From: Pseudomonas panipatensis
GTDB taxonomy: Bacteria > Pseudomonadota > Gammaproteobacteria > Pseudomonadales > Pseudomonadaceae
Direction: 5' to 3'
Assembly (NCBI RefSeq): GCF_900099785.1
Contig: NZ_FNDS01000002.1
Coordinates: 248,001 to 312,000 of the forward strand
DNA: 64,000 nt
Shown here: piece by piece, positions 56,805 to 64,000 of the stretch
How the letters are laid out: the number at the start of each line of letters is the position of its first letter
Position numbering within the stretch: the first letter of the stretch is position 1
The notes under the pieces: model-generated
What the model was told of the DNA's origin: nothing
Seen by the model: only the letters and a program-made list of their open reading frames with translations
Databases searched by the model: none
Program-made: the position numbers and the translations under genes

Positions 56805-58974
56805 GGCTGGCTTTTCCTTGGCTGGCATCACGCAACGGCGATTGCGGGTCGAGCAGGGTCGTGCGAATGAAGTGCAGGTAGCTGACCACGCGCCGCAGCG
56901 GCGAACTCTCGAAGTCCGGCGCGCAGGGCTCCTCGGTGGCCTTGGTGGTGGCGATGGCCAACTCGACCGCGGCCAGGGCGCGCTCGCGGTTGGCCTCGCC
57001 GGGCTGGACGAACAGACGGATCAGCGCGCGGCCCATGCTGCGGATCGCCTTGCGCCAGGGCGCGGATTCGGCGTAGCAGGCTTCGAGCGGCAGTTTATCC
57101 TGCTCGTTGCGCAGTTCGATGATGGCGTGGCCGACTTCCAGCACCAGGAACATCCAGCGCAGCAGGCCGCGCTGCACGTCCGGGCGGCCGGCGGCGACGC
57201 CATAGGCCTGGTTGAGCAGGTCGCGGGTGCCGCTCTCGAAGGTCGCCACCAGGCCGTCGCTCTTGCCGCTGATGGCCTGCACCACGCGCATGCGCAGGTC
57301 TTTTTCCAGGCGCCGCCAGAGCCAGGCGCTGGTCGGCGGCAGGATCACCGCGGCCATCACCGCAGCAGCGCTCTGCGACAGCACCAGGGCCAGGTATTCG
57401 TTGAGTGTGCGCCCGGCGTCGTAGAGCGTCATGTTCGCCGGAACGGAGCCGAAGCTGAAGAACACCAGCAGGCCCAGGCCGTAGCCGGCATAGCCCGGCC
57501 GCAGCGAGAGGAAGGCGCCGAAGGCGAACACCGGCGCCACGGCCAGGCAGAGCATCGGGAAGCCATCCAGGTGGGGGAACACGAAGTAGGTTTCGAAGAA
57601 GCCGAGGATGGCCGCGAAGAAGGTGCCCACGGCCATCTGCGTGGCCATCTTCGACGGGTTCGGCGCGGCCGAGACCAGCGCCGCGACGGCAGCGGCGTTG
57701 AGCACGAAGGTGCTGCCGCTGGGCCAGGAGGTTTCGATCCAGAACACCCCGAACAGCAGGACCATGAGCGCCGTGCGCGTGCCCGACACCAGGGCGCCGA
57801 CCAGGTTGGCCTTGGGCGAGAAACCGAACTTCCAGTTCTCCCGCTCGTGGCGCTGCTCGGTGAGGGAGGCATGGGTCAGGGCGTAGTCGTGCAGGTCGGC
57901 GACCAGGCGGTAGAGCAGCTCGGCGCCGGTGTTGAAGTCCAGGCGCTCGGACACGTCCTGGACCTTGCCGCGCAATTCCTCGCGGGCGTCGCGGATACGC
58001 TGCATCAGGCGCAGGCGGCGCGCCTCCAGTTGCTCGGCGAGGAGCGCCGCGTCGACGTCGGTGAGCGCCTTGCTCTTCCACGGCAGGAGCATTTCGCGCA
58101 GTTCGTCCAGGCACGGCTCCAGGGCAGCGAGGACGCGATCGCCGCCCTGGGTGCGCAGGCGTTCGAGCAACTGGTGCAGTGCGTGATAGCGGGTGGTGAG
58201 CACCATGAACTCGTTGTTCAGGCGCGCCAGCCGGCCGCTGCGCATGCGCATGTGCGGGTCTTCGAAGGCGGTGACGCTGCGCAAGGTCTCCAGGCCCACG
58301 GCCTGGGACACGAAGTTCACGTTGGCCGCTTCGAATCGCTGGCGCTGGCCGCCGCCGAGGTTGTCGAGAACGTACCAGGCGAAGGCGCCGAAGCGCTGGT
58401 AGAGGGCATTGCGCATGGCCGCCGAGGAGGTCTGCGGCAGCACCACGGCGCTGACCAGCATGGAGCAGAGGATGCCCAGGCTGATCTCCAGGACCCGCCA
58501 GACCGCCGACATGAAGGCGGCTTCCGGGTGCAGGGTGGCGGGCAGGCCGATCAGGGTCGCGGTGTAGCCGGCCAGCACGCAGGCGTAGGAGCGGAAGTCG
58601 CGGTAGCGCGCGGCGCCGGCGGTGCAGGCGCCGACCCAGAGCGCCACCACCAGCAGGAACAGCACGCGCTCCTGGGCGAACACGGCGATCAGCGCGACCA
58701 TCACGGTCAGGCCGATGATGCTGCCGAGGATGCGGTAGAAGCTCTTGGCGAACACCTGGCCGCTCTGCGGCTGCATGACGATGAACACGGTGATGGTCGC
58801 CGTGCTCGGCTGCGGCAGTTCCAGGCGCATGGCCAGCCACAGGGTGAGCAGCGCGGCGGTCAGCACCTTGGCGATGTAGACCCAGGTGACGCCGTCGCTG
58901 CGCGCCCACTCGAACAGCGCGCGGCGCAGGTCGCCGGGCTGAGGCAGGCGGCTCAGGACTTGACTGCCGGCCAT
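56794..58974 (-). CDS. FUSC-family inner membrane efflux protein (AaeB-like)
   Basis: A 726-residue inner membrane protein with two sets of about five or six hydrophobic segments, residues about 30-190 and 395-545, separated by a large cytoplasmic domain. A second soluble domain is at the C-terminus. The segment LELPQPSTATITVFIVMQPQSGQVFAKSFYRILG is the FUSC/AaeB signature, shown by its core QPQSGQVFAKS. Relatives export fusaric acid or aromatic carboxylic acids. One base separates it from the outer membrane gene. The substrate is not predictable from sequence. Confidence 0.9.
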   Translation of the reverse strand: MAGSQVLSRLPQPGDLRRALFEWARSDGVTWVYIAKVLTAALLTLWLAMRLELPQPSTATITVFIVMQPQSGQVFAKSFYRILGSIIGLTVMVALIAVFAQERVLFLLVVALWVGACTAGAARYRDFRSYACVLAGYTATLIGLPATLHPEAAFMSAVWRVLEISLGILCSMLVSAVVLPQTSSAAMRNALYQRFGAFAWYVLDNLGGGQRQRFEAANVNFVSQAVGLETLRSVTAFEDPHMRMRSGRLARLNNEFMVLTTRYHALHQLLERLRTQGGDRVLAALEPCLDELREMLLPWKSKALTDVDAALLAEQLEARRLRLMQRIRDAREELRGKVQDVSERLDFNTGAELLYRLVADLHDYALTHASLTEQRHERENWKFGFSPKANLVGALVSGTRTALMVLLFGVFWIETSWPSGSTFVLNAAAVAALVSAAPNPSKMATQMAVGTFFAAILGFFETYFVFPHLDGFPMLCLAVAPVFAFGAFLSLRPGYAGYGLGLLVFFSFGSVPANMTLYDAGRTLNEYLALVLSQSAAAVMAAVILPPTSAWLWRRLEKDLRMRVVQAISGKSDGLVATFESGTRDLLNQAYGVAAGRPDVQRGLLRWMFLVLEVGHAIIELRNEQDKLPLEACYAESAPWRKAIRSMGRALIRLFVQPGEANRERALAAVELAIATTKATEEPCAPDFESSPLRRVVSYLHFIRTTLLDPQSPLRDASQGKASHVA

Positions 58975-58975
58975 C

Positions 58976-60484
58976 TCAGCGCTCGCTCAGCGGGCGCACG
59001 GGGACACTGTCCGGGACCATCTTGCGTTCCTTGGGCATGTCCTTGGGGTCCATCAGGCCACCGCCGAGGGCGACCACCAGGCCGGCGTGGGTTTCCAGGC
59101 GCGCGGCATGGACCTGCTGGGCGACCAGTTGCTGCTGGAACAGGCGGGTCTGCGCGTTCAGCACGCTGAGGTAGTCGGTCAGACCGCCGCCGTAGCCCTT
59201 GGCGGCGATGTCGTAGGTCTTCTGCGCCGCGGCCACCGATTGCTCGGCCAGTTCCTGCTGCTTCTCCATCGAGTGCATGCGGATGAGCTGGTCGGAGATG
59301 CCCTTGAGGGCGTTGACCAGGGTCTGGTTGTACTGCGCCACGGCGGCGTCGTAGCCGGCCGATTCCTGGCCCAGCTGGGAGCGCCGGCGACCGCCGTCGA
59401 AGATCGGCAGGGAGACCGCCGGGCCGAAGCTGTAGGTGGATTTCTGCCCGGTGAGGAACTCCAGCATGCCGCCGCCGACGGCGCTGTAGCCGAGGCTGGC
59501 GACCAGGTCGACGTTGGGGTAGAACTCGGCGCGGGCGACGTCCACGCCCTTGGCCTGGGCGGCGACCTTCCAGCGGCTGGCGACCACGTCGGGACGGCGG
59601 CCGACCAGTTCCAGCGGCAGGGCGCTGGGCAGTCCGGGGTGAGCGGTCAGGGTCAGGCTCGGACGCTTGATCGAAGCGCCGGCGCCCGGTCCCTTGCCGG
59701 CCAGCGCGGCGATCTGGTTGCGACTCAGCGCGATCTCCTCTTCGATGGCGTCGATCTTGCGCTTGGTTTCCGGCAGCGGGACTTCCGCCTCGCTGACTTC
59801 GAAGTGAGTCCCCAGGCCGCCGGCCAGGCGCCGCTCGGCCAGGGAGAGGATGTGCTCCTGCTGTTGCAGCATGGCCTCGGCGATGTCCAGCTCGGCGTAT
59901 TGCAGCGAGAGCTGGATGTAGGCGCGGACGATGTTGCTCTCCAGCTCCAGTTGGGCCATGCGCGCCTCGGCGGCGGTCATGTAGGCCACGTTCATGTAAC
60001 GCTCGGTATTGCTGCGGTCACGCCCCCAGATATCCAGGGGGTAGGTGAAGCCGATGGCGGCGTTGTTGTTCCAGGTGGTGCTCTTGGCCAGGGTGCCGGG
60101 ACCGTAGAAATAGTCATCCGGCCACTTGTGCCGCATCAGCGACGCGTCGGCGCTGACCTGCGGCGACTCGGCGGACTCGGCGACGCCGGCCATGGACAGC
60201 GCGATGCGCACCCGCGCCTCGGCTTCGGAGAGCGTCGGGCTGTTGTCCAGGGCGGTCTGTACCCAGGTATTCAACTGCGGGTCGCGATAGGCCCGCCACC
60301 ACTGATCCGACGGCCACTTGGCGTCGCGGTTGGCGGACTGGATAGCGGCGTCGGTGGCCAATTGGTCATTGCCCAGGCGTTGTTCCTGAGGGGCAATGCC
60401 ATGAGTACTGATGCAACCGGCGATTGTTGAGAAAACGACAAAGGAGCCGGCGAACGCCAGTCCTTTCACGAGGTGACGCGACAC
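58976..60484 (-). CDS. NodT-family outer membrane efflux lipoprotein
   Basis: A 502-residue OprM/NodT-type channel. A lipoprotein signal ends in the lipobox STIAGC (cysteine at about 24). The duplicated outer membrane factor domain follows (SPTLSEAEARVRIALSMAGVAESAESPQVSADASLMRH is represented by SEAEARVRIA). It begins with GTG at 60484, with AGGA about 12 bases upstream. First gene of the operon: channel, FUSC pump, DUF1656, adaptor. Divergent from a LysR regulator that probably controls it. Confidence 0.9.
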   Translation of the reverse strand: MSRHLVKGLAFAGSFVVFSTIAGCISTHGIAPQEQRLGNDQLATDAAIQSANRDAKWPSDQWWRAYRDPQLNTWVQTALDNSPTLSEAEARVRIALSMAGVAESAESPQVSADASLMRHKWPDDYFYGPGTLAKSTTWNNNAAIGFTYPLDIWGRDRSNTERYMNVAYMTAAEARMAQLELESNIVRAYIQLSLQYAELDIAEAMLQQQEHILSLAERRLAGGLGTHFEVSEAEVPLPETKRKIDAIEEEIALSRNQIAALAGKGPGAGASIKRPSLTLTAHPGLPSALPLELVGRRPDVVASRWKVAAQAKGVDVARAEFYPNVDLVASLGYSAVGGGMLEFLTGQKSTYSFGPAVSLPIFDGGRRRSQLGQESAGYDAAVAQYNQTLVNALKGISDQLIRMHSMEKQQELAEQSVAAAQKTYDIAAKGYGGGLTDYLSVLNAQTRLFQQQLVAQQVHAARLETHAGLVVALGGGLMDPKDMPKERKMVPDSVPVRPLSER

Positions 60485-60607
60485 GGTTGGGAGTCCTGGA
60501 GGGGTTAGCCTGGTATTCAGCTTAGAAGATGCCGAGAGAACAATTCGGACGGCTGAATTCTAGGGAGCCGGGAGGCAACGGATAAGACGGCGAAAATGTG
60601 ATTATTT

Positions 60608-60619
60608 ATTACCGGTAAT
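60608..60619. promoter_or_regulatory. Palindromic operator in the efflux/LysR divergent promoter
   Basis: ATTACCGGTAAT is a perfect 12-base palindrome about midway in the 196-base region between the divergent efflux operon and the LysR-type gene. It is a good candidate binding site for that regulator, although LysR sites more often follow T-N11-A. Confidence 0.5.
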
Positions 60620-60680
60620 GAAACAATGCTGCCGATGGTCTCATGTGACAATCTGTCTCCCTACTGATCCGGGGCTCTGA

Positions 60681-61625
60681 ATGGATACTTTGCAAACCAT
60701 GCGCGCCTTCGCCTGCGTCGCCGAAACCGGCAGTTTCACCGCCGCGGCGCTGCAATTGGGCACGACCACCGCCTATGTCTCGCGGGCCGTGGCCAATCTG
60801 GAAACCCACCTGCGCGCCCGGCTGCTCAACCGCACCACCCGACGCATCGCCCTGACCGAAGCCGGCCAGCGTTACCTGCTGCGCTGCGAGCAGATTCTCG
60901 CCTACGTCGAAGAAGCCGAGGCCGAGGCCGGCGACGCCCACGCCCGCCCCGCCGGGCGCCTGCGCGTGCACTCGATGACCGGCATCGGCATGCATTACGT
61001 GATCCGCGCCATCGCCGGCTACCGCAAGCAGTTCCCGGAAGTCAGCTTCGAGATGACCCTGGCCAACCGCGTGCCGGACCTGCTCGACGAGGGCTTCGAC
61101 GTGGCCATCGTGGTCGCTCCCGAACTGCCCGACTCCGGCCTGGTGTCGCAACGCATCGGCGAGACCTACAGCATCCTCTGCGCCTCGCCGGCCTACATCG
61201 AGGCGCGCGGCCTGCCGCGCACCCCGGCCGAGCTGATCGAGCACGACTGCCTGCGCCTGCTCAGCCCGGTGATGTCCCTGGACAAGTGGCTGTTCGACGG
61301 CCCCAACGGCCAGGAAATGGTCACCCTCGGCCCCTCGCCGTTCCAGGTCAACGTCGGCGACGCCATGACCGAGGCGATCCGCTCGGGCATGGGCATCGGC
61401 GCGCTGCCGGCCTATTCGGCCATCGAAGCGCTGCGCGACGGCAGCCTGGTGCGGGTGCTGCCGCATTACCGCCTGCAATGGCTGAACGTCTACGCGCTGT
61501 ATCCGTCGCGGCAGTACCTGGACGCCAAGATCAAGACCTGGGTGGCCTACCTGCGCGAAACCCTGCCGGGCATCCTCTCCGCCGATGAGGCGGAAGTCGG
61601 CGGCGCCCAGGTGCGCCCGCGCTGA
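60681..61625 (+). CDS. LysR-family transcriptional regulator
   Basis: A 314-residue LysR-type regulator. The winged helix-turn-helix is at residues 1-60 (MRAFACVAETGSFTAAALQLG, then YVSRAVANLETHL). The substrate-binding domain runs from about 90 to 295. It resembles the CrgA/AaeR-like branch with a short linker. It is divergent from the FUSC-type efflux operon, so it probably activates or represses that operon in response to an exported aromatic compound (inference). Confidence 0.9.
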   Translation: MDTLQTMRAFACVAETGSFTAAALQLGTTTAYVSRAVANLETHLRARLLNRTTRRIALTEAGQRYLLRCEQILAYVEEAEAEAGDAHARPAGRLRVHSMTGIGMHYVIRAIAGYRKQFPEVSFEMTLANRVPDLLDEGFDVAIVVAPELPDSGLVSQRIGETYSILCASPAYIEARGLPRTPAELIEHDCLRLLSPVMSLDKWLFDGPNGQEMVTLGPSPFQVNVGDAMTEAIRSGMGIGALPAYSAIEALRDGSLVRVLPHYRLQWLNVYALYPSRQYLDAKIKTWVAYLRETLPGILSADEAEVGGAQVRPR

Positions 61626-61724
61626 GCCGAGCGATAATCGCCCACCGCGCCCCGGCGCCTCACCCATGGCGGCGCCGGGGATGCTAGGCTCTGCCTCCTT
61701 CCCCTCCCTTGCCGACGCAACGCC

Positions 61725-62699
61725 ATGAAAAAGAACGTTTTCGTCTTCAGCCGCCTGGCTCCGGAACACCTCGAGCGCCTGCGCGCCAACTTCAATGTCA
61801 GCGTGCTTGACCCCAAGCAGGGCGATATCGACGCGCAGTTCGCCGCCGCCCTGCCGCAGGCCCACGGCATGATCGGCGTGGGCCGCCCGCTGGGTGAGAA
61901 GCAACTCGCGCAAGCGGGCCAGCTGGAGGTGATTTCCAGTGTCTCGGTGGGCTACGACAACTACGACCTGGCCTACCTCAACGCCCGTGGCATCCCGCTG
62001 ACCAACACCCCCGACGTGCTCACCGAGACCACCGCCGACCTCGCTTTCGCCCTGATCATGAGCGCCGCCCGCCGCGTCGCCGAGCTGGATGCCTGGACCA
62101 AGGCCGGGCAGTGGAAGCGCACCATCGACGCGCCCCACTTCGGTGTCGACGTGCACGGCAAGAAGCTCGGCATTCTCGGCCTCGGCCGCATCGGCGCGGC
62201 CATCGCCCGGCGCGGCCGCTTCGGCTTCAACATGGACGTGCTCTACCACGGCAACAGCCGCAAGGTGGAGCTGGAGCAGGAACTGGGCGCACGCTTCTGC
62301 GGCTTCGACGAACTGCTCGGCGAGGCTGATTTCGTCTGCGTGGTGGTGCCGCTGTCCGAGGCCACGCGCAAACTGATCGGCACGCGTGAACTGGCACTGA
62401 TGAAGCCCAGCGCCATCCTGGTCAACATCGCCCGTGGCCAGGTGGTGGACGAAGCCGCGCTGGTCGAGGCACTGCAGAACAAGCGCATCCTCGCCGCCGG
62501 CCTGGACGTCTACGAGAAGGAGCCGCTGGCCGAATCGCCGCTGTTCGCCCTGCCCAACGCCGTGACCCTGCCGCATATCGGCTCGGCCACCCACGAAACC
62601 CGCCGCGCCATGGCCGAATGCGCGCTGGACAACTTCGAAGCGGCCTTGCGCGGCGAACGCCCGCGCAACCTGGTCAACCCGCAGGTGTGGAAGGCGTAG
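61725..62699 (+). CDS. D-2-hydroxyacid dehydrogenase (GhrB/glyoxylate-2-ketogluconate reductase type)
   Basis: A 324-residue NAD(P)-dependent enzyme of the D-isomer 2-hydroxyacid dehydrogenase family. The cofactor motif is LGILGLGRIGAAIARRG at about residues 145-160, followed by YHGNSRK, whose basic residues favour NADPH. The catalytic triad is R237 (NIARGQVVDE), E266 (DVYEKEP) and H284 (LPHIGSATHE). It should reduce glyoxylate, hydroxypyruvate or 2-ketogluconate. Its 3' end overlaps that of the convergent EamA gene by 26 bases. Confidence 0.9.
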   Translation: MKKNVFVFSRLAPEHLERLRANFNVSVLDPKQGDIDAQFAAALPQAHGMIGVGRPLGEKQLAQAGQLEVISSVSVGYDNYDLAYLNARGIPLTNTPDVLTETTADLAFALIMSAARRVAELDAWTKAGQWKRTIDAPHFGVDVHGKKLGILGLGRIGAAIARRGRFGFNMDVLYHGNSRKVELEQELGARFCGFDELLGEADFVCVVVPLSEATRKLIGTRELALMKPSAILVNIARGQVVDEAALVEALQNKRILAAGLDVYEKEPLAESPLFALPNAVTLPHIGSATHETRRAMAECALDNFEAALRGERPRNLVNPQVWKA

Positions 62700-63579
62700 G
62701 GCGCAAGGCCGGCCGCGGCTTGCGGAACACCAGGACGTTGCCGGCCATCACCAGGCCCAGCCCGGCCAGGGCCGGCAGGCTCCAGCGGTAGCCCTCGGCG
62801 AAGGCCGAGATGTTCAGCGCCACCACCGGGAACAGCACCGTGCAGTAGGCCGCGCGTTCCGGGCCCATGCGCCCGACCAGGGTCAGGTAGGCGGTGAAGC
62901 CGATCACCGAGCCGGGGATCGCCAGGTAGAGCAGCGAACCGATGTAGCGCGGGCTGGCATCGAAGCTCAGCGGCACGCCCTGCACCAGGCAGATCGTCAA
63001 CAGGATCAGCGAGCCGTAGAGCATGCCCCAGGCGTTGGTGCTCAGCGGCCGCAGGCCAGCCTTCTGCTGCAGGCTGGAGAGCAGGTTGCCGGCGGAGAAA
63101 CACAGGGTGCCGAGCAAGGCCAGGCCGAGGCCATAGAGGGTTTCCCGGCTGGCCGTGTGGCCGACCAGTTGCGGCCAGAACAGCAGGGCCAGGCCGAGCA
63201 GACCGAGAGCGCCGCCGCCGAGCACGTTGGCGGCGATCCGCTGGCCGAAGAACACTCGCGCGTTCAGCGCGTTCCACAGGGTCGCGGTGGAGAACACCAC
63301 GGCGATCAGGCCGCTGGGGATCCACTGGCTGGCGGTGTAGAAGCAGATGAAGTTGACGCAGAACAGGCACAGCCCCTGGGCCAGGCAGATCAGTTGGCCG
63401 CGCCGGCCGAGCGCTTGCAGGCGTCGCGAGAGCAGGAGAATGGCGAACAGCACCAGCGCCGCCAGGCTGAAGCGGTAGGCAATGGACAGCGGGATGGCCA
63501 CCGCGCCCATTTGCAGCTTGATGGCGACCCAGGTGGTGCCCCAGATAAGGACGGTGAGCAGGTAGAGCGAGAGGTTCAT
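62674..63579 (-). CDS. EamA/DMT-superfamily transporter
   Basis: A 301-residue inner membrane protein with ten predicted membrane segments arranged as two EamA repeats (LLTVLIWGTTWVAIKLQMG near the N-terminus and LYLAIPGSVIGFTAYLTLVGRMGPERAAY in the second, represented by GSVIGFTAYLTLV). Probably a metabolite or amino acid exporter; substrate unknown. Convergent with, and overlapping, the dehydrogenase gene, and divergent from the AraC-type gene after 136 bases. Confidence 0.88.
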   Translation of the reverse strand: MNLSLYLLTVLIWGTTWVAIKLQMGAVAIPLSIAYRFSLAALVLFAILLLSRRLQALGRRGQLICLAQGLCLFCVNFICFYTASQWIPSGLIAVVFSTATLWNALNARVFFGQRIAANVLGGGALGLLGLALLFWPQLVGHTASRETLYGLGLALLGTLCFSAGNLLSSLQQKAGLRPLSTNAWGMLYGSLILLTICLVQGVPLSFDASPRYIGSLLYLAIPGSVIGFTAYLTLVGRMGPERAAYCTVLFPVVALNISAFAEGYRWSLPALAGLGLVMAGNVLVFRKPRPALRPTPSTPAG

Positions 63580-63715
63580 CGGCGATCTCCGGTCGACTGC
63601 CGGGCAGTTTCCCGCCGCCGCCGCGCCGCCGCTTGCAGATTCTTGCGCTTATTGCGACCTGCGGGCTGGCAAGCTTCGCGCGCGCGGGTAGAGTGGTGAC
63701 TGTCAGGAGTCGCCC

Positions 63716-64000
63716 ATGTCTGCCATTCAGCACCTACAGGTCTTCCAGTCGATGAACAGCTCGCCGAACGCCCGCCTGGAGCGTTGCGCCGAGCTGGGCG
63801 ACGGGTTGTCCGCGGCGATCTGGAGCAATCACCACGACGCCCGCGACTACCTGTCGCCGAACCACCACACGCTGTCCTGCTACCTCGACGGCGGCACCGG
63901 CACCTTCCGCCGCGGCGCTCCCGGCGCCACGGGCGCGCCGGACAAGCTGTGCATCATGCCGGCCGACCAGGAGTCCGCCTGGATCGTCAACGGCGACATC
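63716..64000 (+). CDS. Probable AraC-family regulator, N-terminal part (cut by the window end)
   Basis: The first 95 residues of a protein preceded by CAGGAG. The segment HHTLSCYLDGGTGTFRRG followed by DKLCIMPADQESAWIVNGD looks like the cupin-type effector domain at the start of AraC regulators. The DNA-binding half is outside the window, so the family is tentative. It is divergent from the EamA transporter and could regulate it. Confidence 0.6.
   Translation, partial: MSAIQHLQVFQSMNSSPNARLERCAELGDGLSAAIWSNHHDARDYLSPNHHTLSCYLDGGTGTFRRGAPGATGAPDKLCIMPADQESAWIVNGDI

Noticed and set aside
61650-61680. GC-rich hairpin between the LysR gene and the dehydrogenase as a terminator
   Set aside because: The stem CCCCGGCGCC and complement is real, but the loop is 11 bases and no T-tract follows, so termination is not supported.

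Overview
The window is GC-rich, almost fully coding chromosomal DNA from a Pseudomonas of the P. aeruginosa lineage. The evidence is gene content and order: narK1-narK2-narGHJI-moaA divergent from narXL, moaCDEB, dauBA-dauR with an amino-acid binding protein, aapJQMP, rhlB and a PIN-PhoH gene. That order follows what I recall of P. aeruginosa, with several departures (species not determined). I saw no tRNA, rRNA, CRISPR array, insertion sequence or phage gene.

Layout. 1-4.6 kb: 5' part of sbcD, nucleoid protein yejK, two glutathione-S-transferase-fold genes around a GIY-YIG gene, phosphatidylcholine synthase. 4.9-9.1 kb: AapJQMP L-amino-acid ABC importer. 9.6-14.9 kb: carboxylesterase, acyl-CoA synthetase, a cNMP-binding/GGDEF diguanylate cyclase, RhlB helicase. 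15-18.9 kb: a membrane protein and the D-arginine racemisation genes dauB, dauA, dauR. 19.1-20.3 kb: a small bacteriocin-like precursor with a double-glycine-type leader, and a basic-amino-acid binding protein. 20.6-36.3 kb: the respiratory nitrate reduction cluster (narK1K2GHJI-moaA, the NarXL sensor system, a DGC-type cysteine-rich protein behind an ANR-type box, and moaCDEB for the molybdenum cofactor). 36.6-39.2 kb: PIN-PhoH protein and yaaA.

39.3-52.5 kb is the most distinctive segment: a three-gene type I secretion system, a NarL/LuxR-type response regulator, a histidine kinase, and a 1961-residue protein with an animal-type heme peroxidase domain followed by RTX calcium-binding repeats and a serralysin-type C-terminus. 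The arrangement suggests a self-contained secreted-peroxidase module: the kinase and regulator sense a signal, the ABC/HlyD/TolC machine exports the peroxidase, and calcium folds it outside the cell.

52.7-64 kb: two small membrane proteins, a short-chain dehydrogenase, a HAD-type phosphatase, a FUSC-type (aromatic acid/drug) tripartite efflux operon with a divergent LysR regulator, a D-2-hydroxyacid dehydrogenase, an EamA transporter, and the start of a probable AraC-type regulator cut by the window end.

Functional links: ANR- and NarL-type sites between narK1 and narX tie nitrate respiration to oxygen and nitrate, and the moa genes supply the cofactor of NarG. The promoter regions of dauBA and of the binding-protein gene share a 15-base motif, suggesting co-regulation of D-arginine catabolism and basic amino acid uptake. 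All functional calls are from reading the sequence and family knowledge; no database search was run.
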